Shown one piece after another: positions 24,282 through 33,555 of a stretch of 64,000 bases of DNA (position 1 is the stretch's first letter; each line of letters begins with the position of its first letter). Origin of the DNA: Phycisphaerae bacterium. Its GTDB lineage: Bacteria; Planctomycetota; Phycisphaerae; Tepidisphaerales; Tepidisphaeraceae. The notes under the pieces are model-generated. The model saw only the letters and a list, made by a program, of their open reading frames with translations. It had not been told where the DNA came from and searched no databases. Position numbers and translations under genes: made by a program. The DNA is taken from contig JAICIO010000003.1 in the NCBI GenBank assembly GCA_025924315.1, forward strand, positions 1-64,000. Direction: 5' to 3'.

Positions 24282-26549
24282 TCAACCGGCAGGGAGGTTG
24301 AGATCGATCGGCTTTCGAACGGGCGCGAAGCACGCGGATTCATCGCACGCCTGATATTGGATCGTTACACGAAGTTGAGCGTCGCGAGCGACCGCTGATT
24401 TGAAGCGAATGGCGATCGTCACCTCCCCGCTATAGACGCGGATCGGTTGATCCGCAAACGCGAACGACTGCATCTCGCCCGGCGGATAGTCGATCGAGTC
24501 TACTTCCGTTTGCGAATCGACAAAGATCGTTGTCGGGATGAGATCTGTCGTCGTCTCGAGCGCGTTGATGTGGAAACCGGGCAGGATCTGGAGCTGCAGC
24601 ACGAGTTGGTTCGGATCAATCCACTCGGCTCGCGCTGAAACGACTCCCGCGGCGATCTCCTGTGGCGAGAGTGGCCGATCCTGTTCGGCGTGGTCGCCAC
24701 CCGAAACGGTGAACGGCTTACTCTTTCGCAGGTAGAGCAGCGCGGCCTCGACCATCGAGCTCATTCCTTCGCCATTGCTTTCGAGCTGTTCCGCGAAGAC
24801 AGCAAGAGTCTTCCGCGCCGTTTCAGTTTCACCGAGCTCGAGCAAGGCCATCACTGCGACGGCGTTTCCGCTCGGAAGCGGGCTGTCGCTGGCTACCTTC
24901 TGGCGAACGATGAGGTCGCCGGCCTGGGCTTCGGAAAAGTAAAATGCTCCGCGGGCATCATCACCGAATCGCTTGCGCATCTCAGTGACGATTTCCTTGG
25001 CCCGGTCGCGCCATTTCACATCGCCGGTTGCCTCATGCACGACGAGCAGGGCGTGCGCGAGAAACGCGTAATCGTCGACGAAGCCGTTGTACTTCGCGAC
25101 ACCATCGCGGCTTGTGCGATAAACCCCGCCGTCTTCGGTGCGATGGCGAGTAAGCAGGAATTCGGCGGCTTTCAACGCGGCGGCGGTGTATCGCGGCTCG
25201 TTCAGGATCCGTCCGCCGTATGCGAGGGCGCGGATCATGAGCGCATTCCAGCTTGTGATGACCTTGGTATCGAGAAGTGGTTGCTTTCGCTTCGATCGCT
25301 CTTCAAGAAGCCACCCGCGCATCCGCTCGAGCTCCGAGTCTTCGTCCGATCCTACGCCGCCGGGCAAATAAAGAATGTTTTTGTCCGGACGCCCTGTGCC
25401 GTGATGCGGATCCGCGAAGTTGGGGCCGAGATCAAGGCCATAGGTTTTCAGAAACAGATTCGCATCGGACTCAGAAAACGGCGCACCCATTCCCTCACCG
25501 GGTTCATTGGTCAGTGTTTGGCGAACCTCCTCTGCGGTCCAGAGATAGTTGAGCCCTTCCTGTGAATCGACTTCCGCGTCGAGGGCGGTGTAGAAGGCGC
25601 CGTCGGGTGAAGTCATGTCGCGAAGAATAAAACGGAAGATTTCGCGGGCGATTCGCGCATAGCGTGCTTCGCCGGTCTGACGATGCGCTTCGACGTAACA
25701 CCACGCGAGCATCGCATTGTCGTAGAGCATGATCTCGAAGTGCGGCACGAGCCATTTCGCATCGGTCGAATAGCGATGAAAACCGCCGCCGAGGTGATCG
25801 CGAATTCCTCCGGTCGCCATTGCGTCGAGCGCGTGCAGAACCATCTTCATGCGCGCGGGATTCGGCGATTTCTGCTGATGAACGAGCAGCATTTCGAGCA
25901 GCGTTTCGCGAGGGAATTTCGGTGCCGAACCAAATCCGCCGTACATCGGCTCATAGTCGCTCGTGGACCGCGCGACAAGGGCTTCGATGAAGCGGTCGTC
26001 GACCGTGATGGGTGAGGACGGCGCGGCGGGCGCCGCAATCTGCTGCAGAATGTTCACGAGCTGCGTCGCGGATTGTTCAACATCTTGGCGCCGATTGCGA
26101 AACGCATCTTCAATCGCGCGAAGTAGCGTCGGAAATCCCGGCCGCCCGTGCGCATCTTCCGGCGGGAAATACGTTCCGCCATAGAACGGCCGCAGGTCCG
26201 GCAATAGAAACACGCTCATCGGCCAGCCCCCATGCCGAGTGAGCACCTGCACGGCCATCATGTACAGTTGATCGACATCCGGCCGCTCTTCGCGATCCAC
26301 TTTGATATTGATGAACTTCTCGTTCATCACCGCCGCGATCGCCTCATTCTCAAACGACTGCCGCTCCATCACGTGACACCAATAACACGTGCTGTAGCCG
26401 ACGGAGAGAAAGATCGGTTTGTTCAGCGCCCTCGCCGCCGCGAACGCGTCCTCGCCCCACGGATACCACTCCACCGGATTGTGCGCATGCTGCAGCAGGT
26501 ATGGCGAAGTTTCCTTTGCGAGACGATTGGTCTGTTTTTGTGTGCTCAT
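24282..26549 (-). CDS. DUF255/Ssp411-type thioredoxin-domain protein with C-terminal DsbD-like domain
   Basis: 755 aa. Residues ~1-165 are the DUF255 thioredoxin-like domain, with [18 protein letters not shown] and the redox motif TCYWC. An (alpha/alpha)6-barrel-like middle follows ([30 protein letters not shown]). The last ~110 residues resemble the N-terminal domain of Dsb[13 protein letters not shown], then [20 protein letters not shown] with paired Cys. Spermatogenesis-associated protein 20 homologues usually lack that tail. A thiol-redox role is inferred; no signal peptide is visible. Confidence 0.85.
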   Translation of the reverse strand: MSTQKQTNRLAKETSPYLLQHAHNPVEWYPWGEDAFAAARALNKPIFLSVGYSTCYWCHVMERQSFENEAIAAVMNEKFINIKVDREERPDVDQLYMMAVQVLTRHGGWPMSVFLLPDLRPFYGGTYFPPEDAHGRPGFPTLLRAIEDAFRNRRQDVEQSATQLVNILQQIAAPAAPSSPITVDDRFIEALVARSTSDYEPMYGGFGSAPKFPRETLLEMLLVHQQKSPNPARMKMVLHALDAMATGGIRDHLGGGFHRYSTDAKWLVPHFEIMLYDNAMLAWCYVEAHRQTGEARYARIAREIFRFILRDMTSPDGAFYTALDAEVDSQEGLNYLWTAEEVRQTLTNEPGEGMGAPFSESDANLFLKTYGLDLGPNFADPHHGTGRPDKNILYLPGGVGSDEDSELERMRGWLLEERSKRKQPLLDTKVITSWNALMIRALAYGGRILNEPRYTAAALKAAEFLLTRHRTEDGGVYRTSRDGVAKYNGFVDDYAFLAHALLVVHEATGDVKWRDRAKEIVTEMRKRFGDDARGAFYFSEAQAGDLIVRQKVASDSPLPSGNAVAVMALLELGETETARKTLAVFAEQLESNGEGMSSMVEAALLYLRKSKPFTVSGGDHAEQDRPLSPQEIAAGVVSARAEWIDPNQLVLQLQILPGFHINALETTTDLIPTTIFVDSQTEVDSIDYPPGEMQSFAFADQPIRVYSGEVTIAIRFKSAVARDAQLRVTIQYQACDESACFAPVRKPIDLNLPAG

Positions 26550-26664
26550 GAATCAGCGAATCATCGTAAACGAAATCACCGGTTTTCGGACCACAGAAAT
26601 GGCTTTAGAGGATCCGCGGGAACTTGTAGCTGCGCGTCAGTGCAAACCAGGTACGATCGAGTTC

Positions 26665-28554
26665 ATGAGGAATCACCGCAGTGTGATCCATCCTGGCAGT
26701 ACAACCGAGTTCACGCTTCAAAATGCACTGTCACCCGCAGCGAAGCGCGCTTTGTTGCTGCTGGGACTCGCAGTGGTCGTCGGTTGGATCGGCACTGCGA
26801 TTCTCTGGCGATGGTCGTTTCACGACATGGGGAAGATTGCTGCATTGATCCCGATCGCGTGTGGGCTTTGCACAGCTGTGATCGCATTGCTCCTCCTGGC
26901 GGTTCTGATCATGCTGGCCCTTCGCGGGCGCGTAGTGATCGATGATGACGCGGTGACGCTGGTGGACAACGGCCGAAGCTTTCGCTTCGCACACGGCGCT
27001 ATCGACTCAATCGGCGTCGTGACGCTGGCGAAGCATGAACTGAGTCTCGATGTCGAAGCGGAATCCGTCGGTAGCTTTCTCACTCGTGCGCCGATTTGCG
27101 TACTGCGTGTCTACACGAGCGAGGGCGCGATCGACTTCTTCAAGAGCTGGCGACGCAGCAAGCTCGATCGTCTGGCCGATTGGATTGCTTCTCATGTCGA
27201 CCTCGTTCGGGATGACGCACTCCGGGAGGTACCCGTTGGCGCGATTGCCACTGACACTTCTCGTCGCGCGCGGCGATGGTTGAGCCTGCTTTGTTTCGCC
27301 ACGTGTGCGCTCATCGTGGCAATGGTTGGCCCGGAAATGATCCTTGGCTTCCGCAGCCGGACCTGGGAACGGACGCCCGCCGTGCTGGAATCGGTGAGGT
27401 GGAGCGATCACACGGACGAGGAAGACAACAGAATTACCCGAAGCTACATCTCGGACGTGACCTATGGCTACGACATCCATGGCGAACATTTCACCAGCAA
27501 TCAGATCGGTTTTGGGCAGCTCGATATCAATAATGATGTGGAAGAACTTGCCAAAGGGCGACCGATCGGTTCGCCGCTTGTCGCGTTTGTGAATCCGACA
27601 AAGCCGAGCGAGGCCGTCCTTTTTCGCGGCCCGGGTTGGTTTATCCTTGTGTGTCCACTGTGTGCGCTGCCCGCATTGGCCGCGGGGTTGTTCTTGCTCA
27701 TCAAATATCCGACGGCGGCGCAGGACGAACTGCTGTCGCGTTATCGCGTGAGGATTGGCGCGGTCGCCCCGCCGATTGATGCGGATGATTCAGGAGAGAG
27801 CGTTCGATGGACGATCTCTGAATCCCGCCACGTGTTCGAGATCGACCGGGATCGCAGGAAGGCTGTTTGGATGATCGTCCGGATGCTGCTGTGCGCCGGC
27901 GCCTTGAGCTTCGTGTGCATGGCTTGGCTTCGCCCGATGGCGCCCGAACTTCCTTGGGGCTGGATCGTGTTGATCGTGAGCGCTTTCGCGCTCTATCCAT
28001 TTGTGGCGATGTACCTGCTGCTCCTGCGCATCGGCGACCCGCCGTGGTATCGCATCAGCAGCCTCGGAATTCATCTGCCAGTCAAGGAGCGCCCGCTGAT
28101 TCGATGGGATTGGATCGACAGTTTTGCGATCGAATCATCATCGCCGTTCGCGCCGTACCGAACGTTACTCCTGCATCGAAAGAGCGGCGTCACACGGCGC
28201 GTTCCACTGCCGGACGACGATGAATCGGCAGTTGCATCAGTTCGCGAGCATCTCCCCGAACGCATGCCGCTCGCAAAGTATCGCGGGCTGCGCACCAACG
28301 ACTGGCTCATTGGCGCATTCCTCTCGACCGGGACTTTACTGATAGGCTCGTCACTGCTCGAGCACATGGATTACGTATCGAAGCAGCTACTCGCGAACGT
28401 TGTGATCGGGCTTTTGTTCGTCGGTCCCGGAACGCTACAAGCAATCATGCTTCATGGGCGACGTAGCACTGATGCGCGAATCATGCTCGCGTTATCGCTT
28501 AACATGCTTACGACTCTCGCGGCCGTTCTCCTCGTCGTCATTCACAAAATCTGA
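26665..28554 (+). CDS. DUF3592 domain-containing multi-pass membrane protein
   Basis: About 629 aa. Hydrophobic pairs occur near the N-terminus (LLLLGLAVVVGWIGTAILW), in the middle and at the C-terminus. A region of roughly 100 residues matches the DUF3592 pattern: WERTPAVLESVRW, DVTYGYDIHGEHFTSNQIGF, and VAFVNPTKPSEAVLFRGPGW. The function is unknown. Several starts are possible. The 26548 ATG overlaps the start of the divergent DUF255 gene and 26599 has no ribosome-binding site. I chose 26665, with low certainty. Confidence 0.65.
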   Translation: MRNHRSVIHPGSTTEFTLQNALSPAAKRALLLLGLAVVVGWIGTAILWRWSFHDMGKIAALIPIACGLCTAVIALLLLAVLIMLALRGRVVIDDDAVTLVDNGRSFRFAHGAIDSIGVVTLAKHELSLDVEAESVGSFLTRAPICVLRVYTSEGAIDFFKSWRRSKLDRLADWIASHVDLVRDDALREVPVGAIATDTSRRARRWLSLLCFATCALIVAMVGPEMILGFRSRTWERTPAVLESVRWSDHTDEEDNRITRSYISDVTYGYDIHGEHFTSNQIGFGQLDINNDVEELAKGRPIGSPLVAFVNPTKPSEAVLFRGPGWFILVCPLCALPALAAGLFLLIKYPTAAQDELLSRYRVRIGAVAPPIDADDSGESVRWTISESRHVFEIDRDRRKAVWMIVRMLLCAGALSFVCMAWLRPMAPELPWGWIVLIVSAFALYPFVAMYLLLLRIGDPPWYRISSLGIHLPVKERPLIRWDWIDSFAIESSSPFAPYRTLLLHRKSGVTRRVPLPDDDESAVASVREHLPERMPLAKYRGLRTNDWLIGAFLSTGTLLIGSSLLEHMDYVSKQLLANVVIGLLFVGPGTLQAIMLHGRRSTDARIMLALSLNMLTTLAAVLLVVIHKI

Positions 28555-28568
28555 ACTTGCGTCCATCT

Positions 28569-28585
28569 ACTTTACATTGTAAAGT
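28569..28585. promoter_or_regulatory. Palindromic operator at the radical SAM gene start
   Basis: ACTTTACATTGTAAAGT is a perfect 8-bp-arm palindrome around one central T. It lies immediately before the first possible ATG (28586). Its form resembles operators of PadR/BlaI-type repressors by symmetry and TACA/TGTA core; the actual regulator is not in the window. Confidence 0.6.
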
Positions 28586-28618
28586 ATGTTCGGTGACGAT
28601 CTTCCAATTGGGGATCTG

Positions 28619-30151
28619 ATGTCTGGCTTATCCGTCCCTCGCGCGCTGCGCGAGGCTCCGCGGCTTGATGCTGCTGTTCCGCGGATTCCACCGCGGGCGC
28701 GGTACGCGCTGCTGATCAACCCGTTTTATCCGAAGGACCCACACGCGAGTTTCGGCAAGCATGTACTGACACCGACGCTTGCTCTTACGAGCGTCGCGGG
28801 TGCGACGCCGGCGAACTGGGACGTGCGGTACTGGGATGAGAACCTGCTGAAGGGTCATCCGCCGTTCGAACCGATGCCGCAGGTCGTCGGGATCTCGGTG
28901 CATCTCACGTTCGCGAAGCGTGCCTTTGAGCTGGCGGCGTGGTATCGAGCGCGTGGAGCGATCGTCGTTCTTGGCGGGTTGCATGTTCTTTCGTGCCCGG
29001 AAGAATGCGCGCCGCATTGTGATGCGATGGTCGTCGGCGACGGCGTGACGACCTGGCCGGTTGTCTTGCACGACATCGAGAACGGCACGCTGAAGAAGAT
29101 TTATCACGGCTCATACACTCAGCCCTACCGCAACGACCCGCCGCCGCGGCGCGAGATCCTTCCGCGGCGCGATTTCCTCACGACGACGAGCTTGATTGCC
29201 ACCCGCGGGTGCCACAATCGCTGCGGATTCTGCTATCTCGCGACCGATGGGCTGAAGATGCCGTACCTCACGCGCGACGTGGAGCAAGTCGTCGACGAGT
29301 TTCTCGCGGACGATCAGCCTTACGCGGTGTTTGTCGACAACAACCTCGGTTCAAAGCCCGAATATCTGCGGTCGCTCTGTCGAGCGCTGCGTCCGCTCGA
29401 GCGGATCTGGAGCGCGGCCGTCACGATCGACGTCACCGATGATCCGTCGCTCGTGCGCGAGATGGCGCTGGCGGGCTGCACGGGCGTTTTCGTCGGCTTC
29501 GAGTCGCTTTCGAATGCGAACATCAAAGAGGCAAAGAAGAAGTCTCCGCGAACCGACGACTATGCGCGGCGGGTGCGGATCCTTCACGATCACGGGATCC
29601 AGGTAAACGGAAGCTTTGTGCTCGGATTCGATCACGACCGGCCGGATGTCTTCGCGAAGACGGTTCAGTGGATCGAGCAGAATCGGCTGGAGTGCGCGAC
29701 CTTTCACATCCTGACGCCGTATCCCGCGACGCCCCTCTTTCGGCAGATGGAGCGAGAGGGCCGCTTGTTGCACAAAGACTGGAGCTTGTACGACACGTCG
29801 CACGTGGTGTTTCAGCCGAAGTTGATGAGCGTGGACGAACTCGCGGAAGGATATGCGTGGTGTTATCGCCGGCTGTTTTCAACGCGATCGATCCTGGCTC
29901 GTCGGCCGGAAGATTGGAAGGCGGTGCCGGCGTATCTGGCGATGTCGTACCTCTACAAGCGCAGCAATCTCTTCTGGCATTTCCTCATCAAGCACGGCCT
30001 GACGGCGACGGTGTGGCGGCCGCTGGTGGAGTGGACGCGGCAGCGGCACGTGAAGTATCGGCGACGGTTTGAAGACCGCCCGGCATATGTCCGCGGCGCG
30101 TTTCCTGTGTTGCCCATGCGGAATGCCGCGGTGGTGTCGGCAGGCGTGTAA
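28619..30151 (+). CDS. Radical SAM protein with N-terminal B12-binding-like domain
   Basis: 510 aa. Residues ~20-165 are a Rossmann-like B12-binding-family domain (VVGISVHLTFAKRAFELAAW, IVVLGGLHVLSCPEE) that lacks an obvious DxHxxG cobalamin-histidine motif. Residues ~185-400 are the radical SAM core with the cluster motif RGCHNRCGFCYL. A C-terminal helical DUF4070-like part ends the protein. It should cleave S-adenosylmethionine through a 4Fe-4S cluster; the substrate is unknown. GGGGAT lies 3-4 bases before the 28619 ATG; the 28586 ATG abuts the operator, so 28619 is preferred. Confidence 0.85.
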   Translation: MSGLSVPRALREAPRLDAAVPRIPPRARYALLINPFYPKDPHASFGKHVLTPTLALTSVAGATPANWDVRYWDENLLKGHPPFEPMPQVVGISVHLTFAKRAFELAAWYRARGAIVVLGGLHVLSCPEECAPHCDAMVVGDGVTTWPVVLHDIENGTLKKIYHGSYTQPYRNDPPPRREILPRRDFLTTTSLIATRGCHNRCGFCYLATDGLKMPYLTRDVEQVVDEFLADDQPYAVFVDNNLGSKPEYLRSLCRALRPLERIWSAAVTIDVTDDPSLVREMALAGCTGVFVGFESLSNANIKEAKKKSPRTDDYARRVRILHDHGIQVNGSFVLGFDHDRPDVFAKTVQWIEQNRLECATFHILTPYPATPLFRQMEREGRLLHKDWSLYDTSHVVFQPKLMSVDELAEGYAWCYRRLFSTRSILARRPEDWKAVPAYLAMSYLYKRSNLFWHFLIKHGLTATVWRPLVEWTRQRHVKYRRRFEDRPAYVRGAFPVLPMRNAAVVSAGV

Positions 30152-30157
30152 TTATTC

Positions 30158-30219
30158 CGCCAAGACGCAAGCGACTCCCTTTGTGCGGCAGGAGTGGCAG
30201 TCGCTTGCGTCTTCGCGAG
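30158..30219. repeat. Inverted repeat, AAGACGCAAGCGACT type
   Basis: CGCCAAGACGCAAGCGACTCC pairs with GGAGTGGCAGTCGCTTGCG and TCTTCGCG. It lies between the convergent radical SAM and rtcB genes and could work as a bidirectional terminator. A 21-base segment of the right arm (30196-30216) recurs exactly at 44589-44609 inside the lipoyl-E3 gene. Confidence 0.85.
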
Positions 30220-30239
30220 AGTGCGCCGTGCGCCGGAAT

Positions 30240-31631
30240 TCAATCCTCCGGTTTTTCGCCGGCGTCGGCCATGCGCACGATCTTGGGATCGAACCGCGCG
30301 ATCACCTCGACCAGGTCCGACTGCGCGGCCATCACCGAGTAAATGTCCTTGTACGCGCCCGGCACTTCATCGAGCCCGGCCGAGAGAAGTTGTACGCCCG
30401 CGGCTTCGAGGATCGGCTTCACGTGATTCCAGCGGAACTTTTCGCGCGCGGCGGTGCGGCTCATCTGGCGGCCGGCGCCGTGTGAAGCGGAATCGAGCGA
30501 AGATGCATGGCCTTTTCCGCGCACGACGAAACCCGGCGCGGCCATCGAGCCCGGAATCACGCCGAGCATGCCTTCGCCCGCGGGCGTCGCGCCTTTGCGG
30601 TGGACGACCACGTCCTTTTCGCCATGCGTTTCCTTCCACGCGAAGTTGTGGTGATTCTCCACGCCGGCTAGCACTTTCGCGCCGATGTTGCGTGCGACCT
30701 TCTGGTGGATGAGCGCGTGATTGGCCGACGCGTACTGACCCATCAGGTTCATCGCCGCCCAATACTCCTGGCCGGCTTCGGAATCGAGATCGAGCCACGC
30801 GAGATAGCTCAACTCCGGCGGAAGCTCCTTGTGCAAGTTCCGCGCGAGCGTCGAATAATGCTGCGCGACCATCGCTCCCGCTCCGCGACTGCCCGAATGC
30901 GAGAGCAACGCGAGGTATTCACCCGGCTGCAATCCCAAGTCCGACTTGTCGAGCGTGAGTACGCCGAACTCGACGAAATGATTCCCCGAGCCGCTGGTAC
31001 CGAGCTGACCGCGAGCTTTCTCGAGCGCGCGCTTCGTGACCGGCGAGCAGCTCCAGTCGCACTCCATCACCTCGTGATCGAGCGGACGCTTGTGCGCCGC
31101 GCCGGTGCCGAAGACGGTCTCACGCTTCAGCGCGTTCACGAGCGTGTCGTTCAGCTTCTTCATCTCGCCGGCAGGGATATCGAAGACGGACAGCTTCATG
31201 CGACACGCGATATCCACTCCGACGGCATACGGAATGACCGAATTCTCCGTCGCGAGCACACCCCCGATGGGCAGGCCATAACCCTGATGCGCATCCGGCA
31301 TCAGCGCGCCTGACACAGCAACGGGCAATCGCGTAGCATTGTGCATCTGATCGAGCGCGCCCTTCTCAATGCCCTCGCCCCAGACCTGATACGGCGCCGG
31401 CGCTTCCCGCTCGACCCAGTACGGGCGATTCGCCTCCTCGATCAGCGCAACAGCCAGTTCTCCGACCATCGGATCGGAAACATATTGCTGCGGCTCGTTC
31501 AGCACCGCTTTGAGCTCGTCGAGCACTTTCTCTTGAGGCATGCGCTTCTTGAGTCGCTTCGCGATGCGCAGCGCGAGGCCAACGATTGGACCTTCACGGT
31601 AACCTAGAGCGGTAATATCACGGCCGTTCAT
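30240..31631 (-). CDS. rtcB: RtcB family RNA ligase
   Basis: 463 aa. MPDAHQGYGLPIGGVLATEN and VGVDIACRM contain the Mn-binding residues of the RtcB2-like group. GTSGSGNHFVEFG is the nucleotide/metal site and DSASHGAGR carries the His that is guanylylated. It joins RNA 2',3'-cyclic phosphate (or 3'-phosphate) ends to 5'-OH ends using GTP in RNA repair. No archease gene is adjacent. The ATG at 31631 follows a good AAAAGGGGA. Confidence 0.92.
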   Translation of the reverse strand: MNGRDITALGYREGPIVGLALRIAKRLKKRMPQEKVLDELKAVLNEPQQYVSDPMVGELAVALIEEANRPYWVEREAPAPYQVWGEGIEKGALDQMHNATRLPVAVSGALMPDAHQGYGLPIGGVLATENSVIPYAVGVDIACRMKLSVFDIPAGEMKKLNDTLVNALKRETVFGTGAAHKRPLDHEVMECDWSCSPVTKRALEKARGQLGTSGSGNHFVEFGVLTLDKSDLGLQPGEYLALLSHSGSRGAGAMVAQHYSTLARNLHKELPPELSYLAWLDLDSEAGQEYWAAMNLMGQYASANHALIHQKVARNIGAKVLAGVENHHNFAWKETHGEKDVVVHRKGATPAGEGMLGVIPGSMAAPGFVVRGKGHASSLDSASHGAGRQMSRTAAREKFRWNHVKPILEAAGVQLLSAGLDEVPGAYKDIYSVMAAQSDLVEVIARFDPKIVRMADAGEKPED

Positions 31632-31696
31632 ACAATTCCCCTTTTAACAGACAGGGCGAATTGAAGGCAGGTGGGTTATGAATAGTCAAGCGAGAC

Positions 31697-32323
31697 TTAG
31701 ACCACTTTCAGTTCGCGCAGAATCTCTATCGTCGCAGGAAGCGGCCGTTGCAAAAGCCAATTGACGTTCAACCAAAATCCCGGGACCACTGAGCTGCAAA
31801 AAATACCTTTGTCGTCCGCCGCCTGCTCCTCGAATACGCCGCTCTTCAGTTGATAGAACTCTGCTGTGTTCCGCTCGGGATCGACGATCCAGTACTCGAG
31901 CACTCGACCGCGCTCATACTCTTGGAATTTCTCCACGCGATCGAGTCTACGACTTCCGGGGCTGATTACCTCGATCACCAAATCTGCAGGACCGCTCAAA
32001 AACTTTTCCGTCACGCGATGACGATTTGCATTCGAGACGAAAAACAAATCCGGTGAGCGACTGGGTAGATCCGGGGCGAGTTTCATCTGAAACGGCTCGT
32101 GCAGCAGTTCCCCTACACTGCGGACCTCGCAGAACATACCGAGAACCTTCCCCAGAAACGCAGTCATCTGCTCGTGCGGATAGTCGACTGCGGCCATCAT
32201 GACGACCTCCCCATTCACCCATTCGGCATGACGATATTCGTCCCCAAGCTCAAGGAATTCTTCGTACGACACGCGCAGGCCAGTGGGCTGCGGCGATTGA
32301 GGCTGGATCGGGACGACAGACAT
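31697..32323 (-). CDS. Uma2 family (DUF820) nuclease-fold protein
   Basis: 208 aa. RVSYEEFLELGDEYRHAEWV at the N-terminus, then SPDLFFV, DLVIEVISPGS and EYWIVDPERNTAEFY give the PD-(D/E)xK-like residue order of the Uma2 family, very expanded in planctomycetes and cyanobacteria. The function is not established. The ATG at 32323 lies only 9 bases below the extended -10 box at 32332-32340; the in-frame TTG at 32332 falls inside that box and is unlikely. Confidence 0.85.
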   Translation of the reverse strand: MSVVPIQPQSPQPTGLRVSYEEFLELGDEYRHAEWVNGEVVMMAAVDYPHEQMTAFLGKVLGMFCEVRSVGELLHEPFQMKLAPDLPSRSPDLFFVSNANRHRVTEKFLSGPADLVIEVISPGSRRLDRVEKFQEYERGRVLEYWIVDPERNTAEFYQLKSGVFEEQAADDKGIFCSSVVPGFWLNVNWLLQRPLPATIEILRELKVV

Positions 32324-32331
32324 GGACCACA

Positions 32332-32340
32332 ATTATAGCA
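32332..32340 (-). promoter_or_regulatory. Extended -10 promoter of the Uma2 gene
   Basis: On the minus strand the sequence reads TGCTATAAT, an extended -10 (TGnTATAAT). Transcription would begin about 7 bases downstream, within a few bases of the ATG, so the mRNA would be essentially leaderless. Confidence 0.5.
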
Positions 32341-32353
32341 AGTCTGATGCGAG

Positions 32354-33424
32354 TTATGTTATCGTCAACTCCGGTCCGCCCTCCATATTCCGCTTGCTCA
32401 CCTCGCCCGCGAGCATCGTGACGATTTGATTTAACGCATCGCGCAACTGCGGAGTCTTTTCGTAGTTCGCGTGCGGATTGCCGGCGTCGCTGTTGACGCG
32501 CAGTTCGATGAACATGGGCAATTCGCCGAGGAACGGCAGGTTGAGTTGATGCGCGACCTGCTCCGCCCCGCCGCGGCCGAAGAGGTCATGCTTGCTGCCG
32601 TCCGGAAGCGGCAAATAGCTCATGTTTTCGATGATGCCGAGGATCGGCGCGCCGAGTTGCTGGAACATTCGCACAGCGCGAATCGCATCATCCAGCGCAA
32701 CTTGCTGTGGAGTGGCGACGACGACGGCGCCTGTGATCGGAAGCAACTGGCAAAGCGACAGCGGGACATCCCCGGTCCCCGGCGGAAGATCGACAATGAG
32801 GTAATCGAGCTCGGGCCATTCGGTATTGTCGAGCAGCAGCTGTTTGAACGCACCATGCGCCATCGGGCCGCGCCAGATCAGCGGTTTGTCCTGCTCGACC
32901 AGCGAGCCGATCGTCACCGCGTGGATCCCGTGCACGTGATGCGGCAGAATTTTCGCCCCGCGGACGCGCGGCGGAATGCCTTTGATGCCGAGCATCGTCG
33001 GCATGCTCGGGCCATAAATGTCGCCGTCCATCAGGCCGACCTGCGCGCCCGTTCGCTGCAGGCCGATCGCGAGATTCAGCGCGATCGTGGATTTTCCGAC
33101 CCCGCCTTTTCCCGCGCCGACCGCGATCACGTTCTTCACCTGAGGGAGCACGTCTTTCTTCGGACCGGACGAAGCGCCGCGGGTGTTGGCGGTGAGCGTG
33201 AGCTTGACGTCTTCTGCGCCGACGCGTTTCAGTGCCGTCGTCACGTCGCGTTCGATCACGTCTTTCAGCGGGCAGGCGGGCGTTGTCAGCTCCACCGTCA
33301 CGTGCACGGTCGTCCCCTCGACGCGGACCTCCTTCACCATGTTCAGCGTCACAATATCCTTGAACAGCTCCGGATCTTTCACCGTGCGCAAGGCTGCCAG
33401 AGCCGCTTCGTTCGTCAGAGACAT
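32354..33424 (-). CDS. Mrp/NBP35 family ATP-binding protein lacking the CxxC motif
   Basis: 356 aa. An N-terminal MIP18-like domain (residues 1-85, with TTPACPLKD) is followed by a ParA/MinD-type ATPase with P-loop GAGKGGVGKST, LMDGDIYGPSMP and IVDLPPGTGD. Members are Fe-S cluster carriers in which two C-terminal Cys bridge a cluster between subunits. Here the corresponding region reads IENMSYLPLPDGSKHDLF, where the usual CPHC-like pair is replaced, so cluster carriage by the normal route is doubtful. A TATAAT box lies 25-30 bases upstream and AGGAACG precedes the ATG. Confidence 0.9.
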   Translation of the reverse strand: MSLTNEAALAALRTVKDPELFKDIVTLNMVKEVRVEGTTVHVTVELTTPACPLKDVIERDVTTALKRVGAEDVKLTLTANTRGASSGPKKDVLPQVKNVIAVGAGKGGVGKSTIALNLAIGLQRTGAQVGLMDGDIYGPSMPTMLGIKGIPPRVRGAKILPHHVHGIHAVTIGSLVEQDKPLIWRGPMAHGAFKQLLLDNTEWPELDYLIVDLPPGTGDVPLSLCQLLPITGAVVVATPQQVALDDAIRAVRMFQQLGAPILGIIENMSYLPLPDGSKHDLFGRGGAEQVAHQLNLPFLGELPMFIELRVNSDAGNPHANYEKTPQLRDALNQIVTMLAGEVSKRNMEGGPELTIT

Positions 33425-33448
33425 TTTCGTTCCTGTAAAAGCCGGGGA

Positions 33449-33454
33449 ATTATA
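33449..33454 (-). promoter_or_regulatory. -10 box upstream of the Mrp gene
   Basis: The minus strand reads TATAAT here, which would give a leader of about 18 bases. No strong -35 is seen. Confidence 0.4.
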
Positions 33455-33555
33455 GGGGAAGATCCGTCCAGATGTACGCGACCAGACGCGAAATCAATCT
33501 GAGCGCGGCAATTCCTGCCTTCCGCCCGATCACATTGCGTCTATGATTCGGACAG

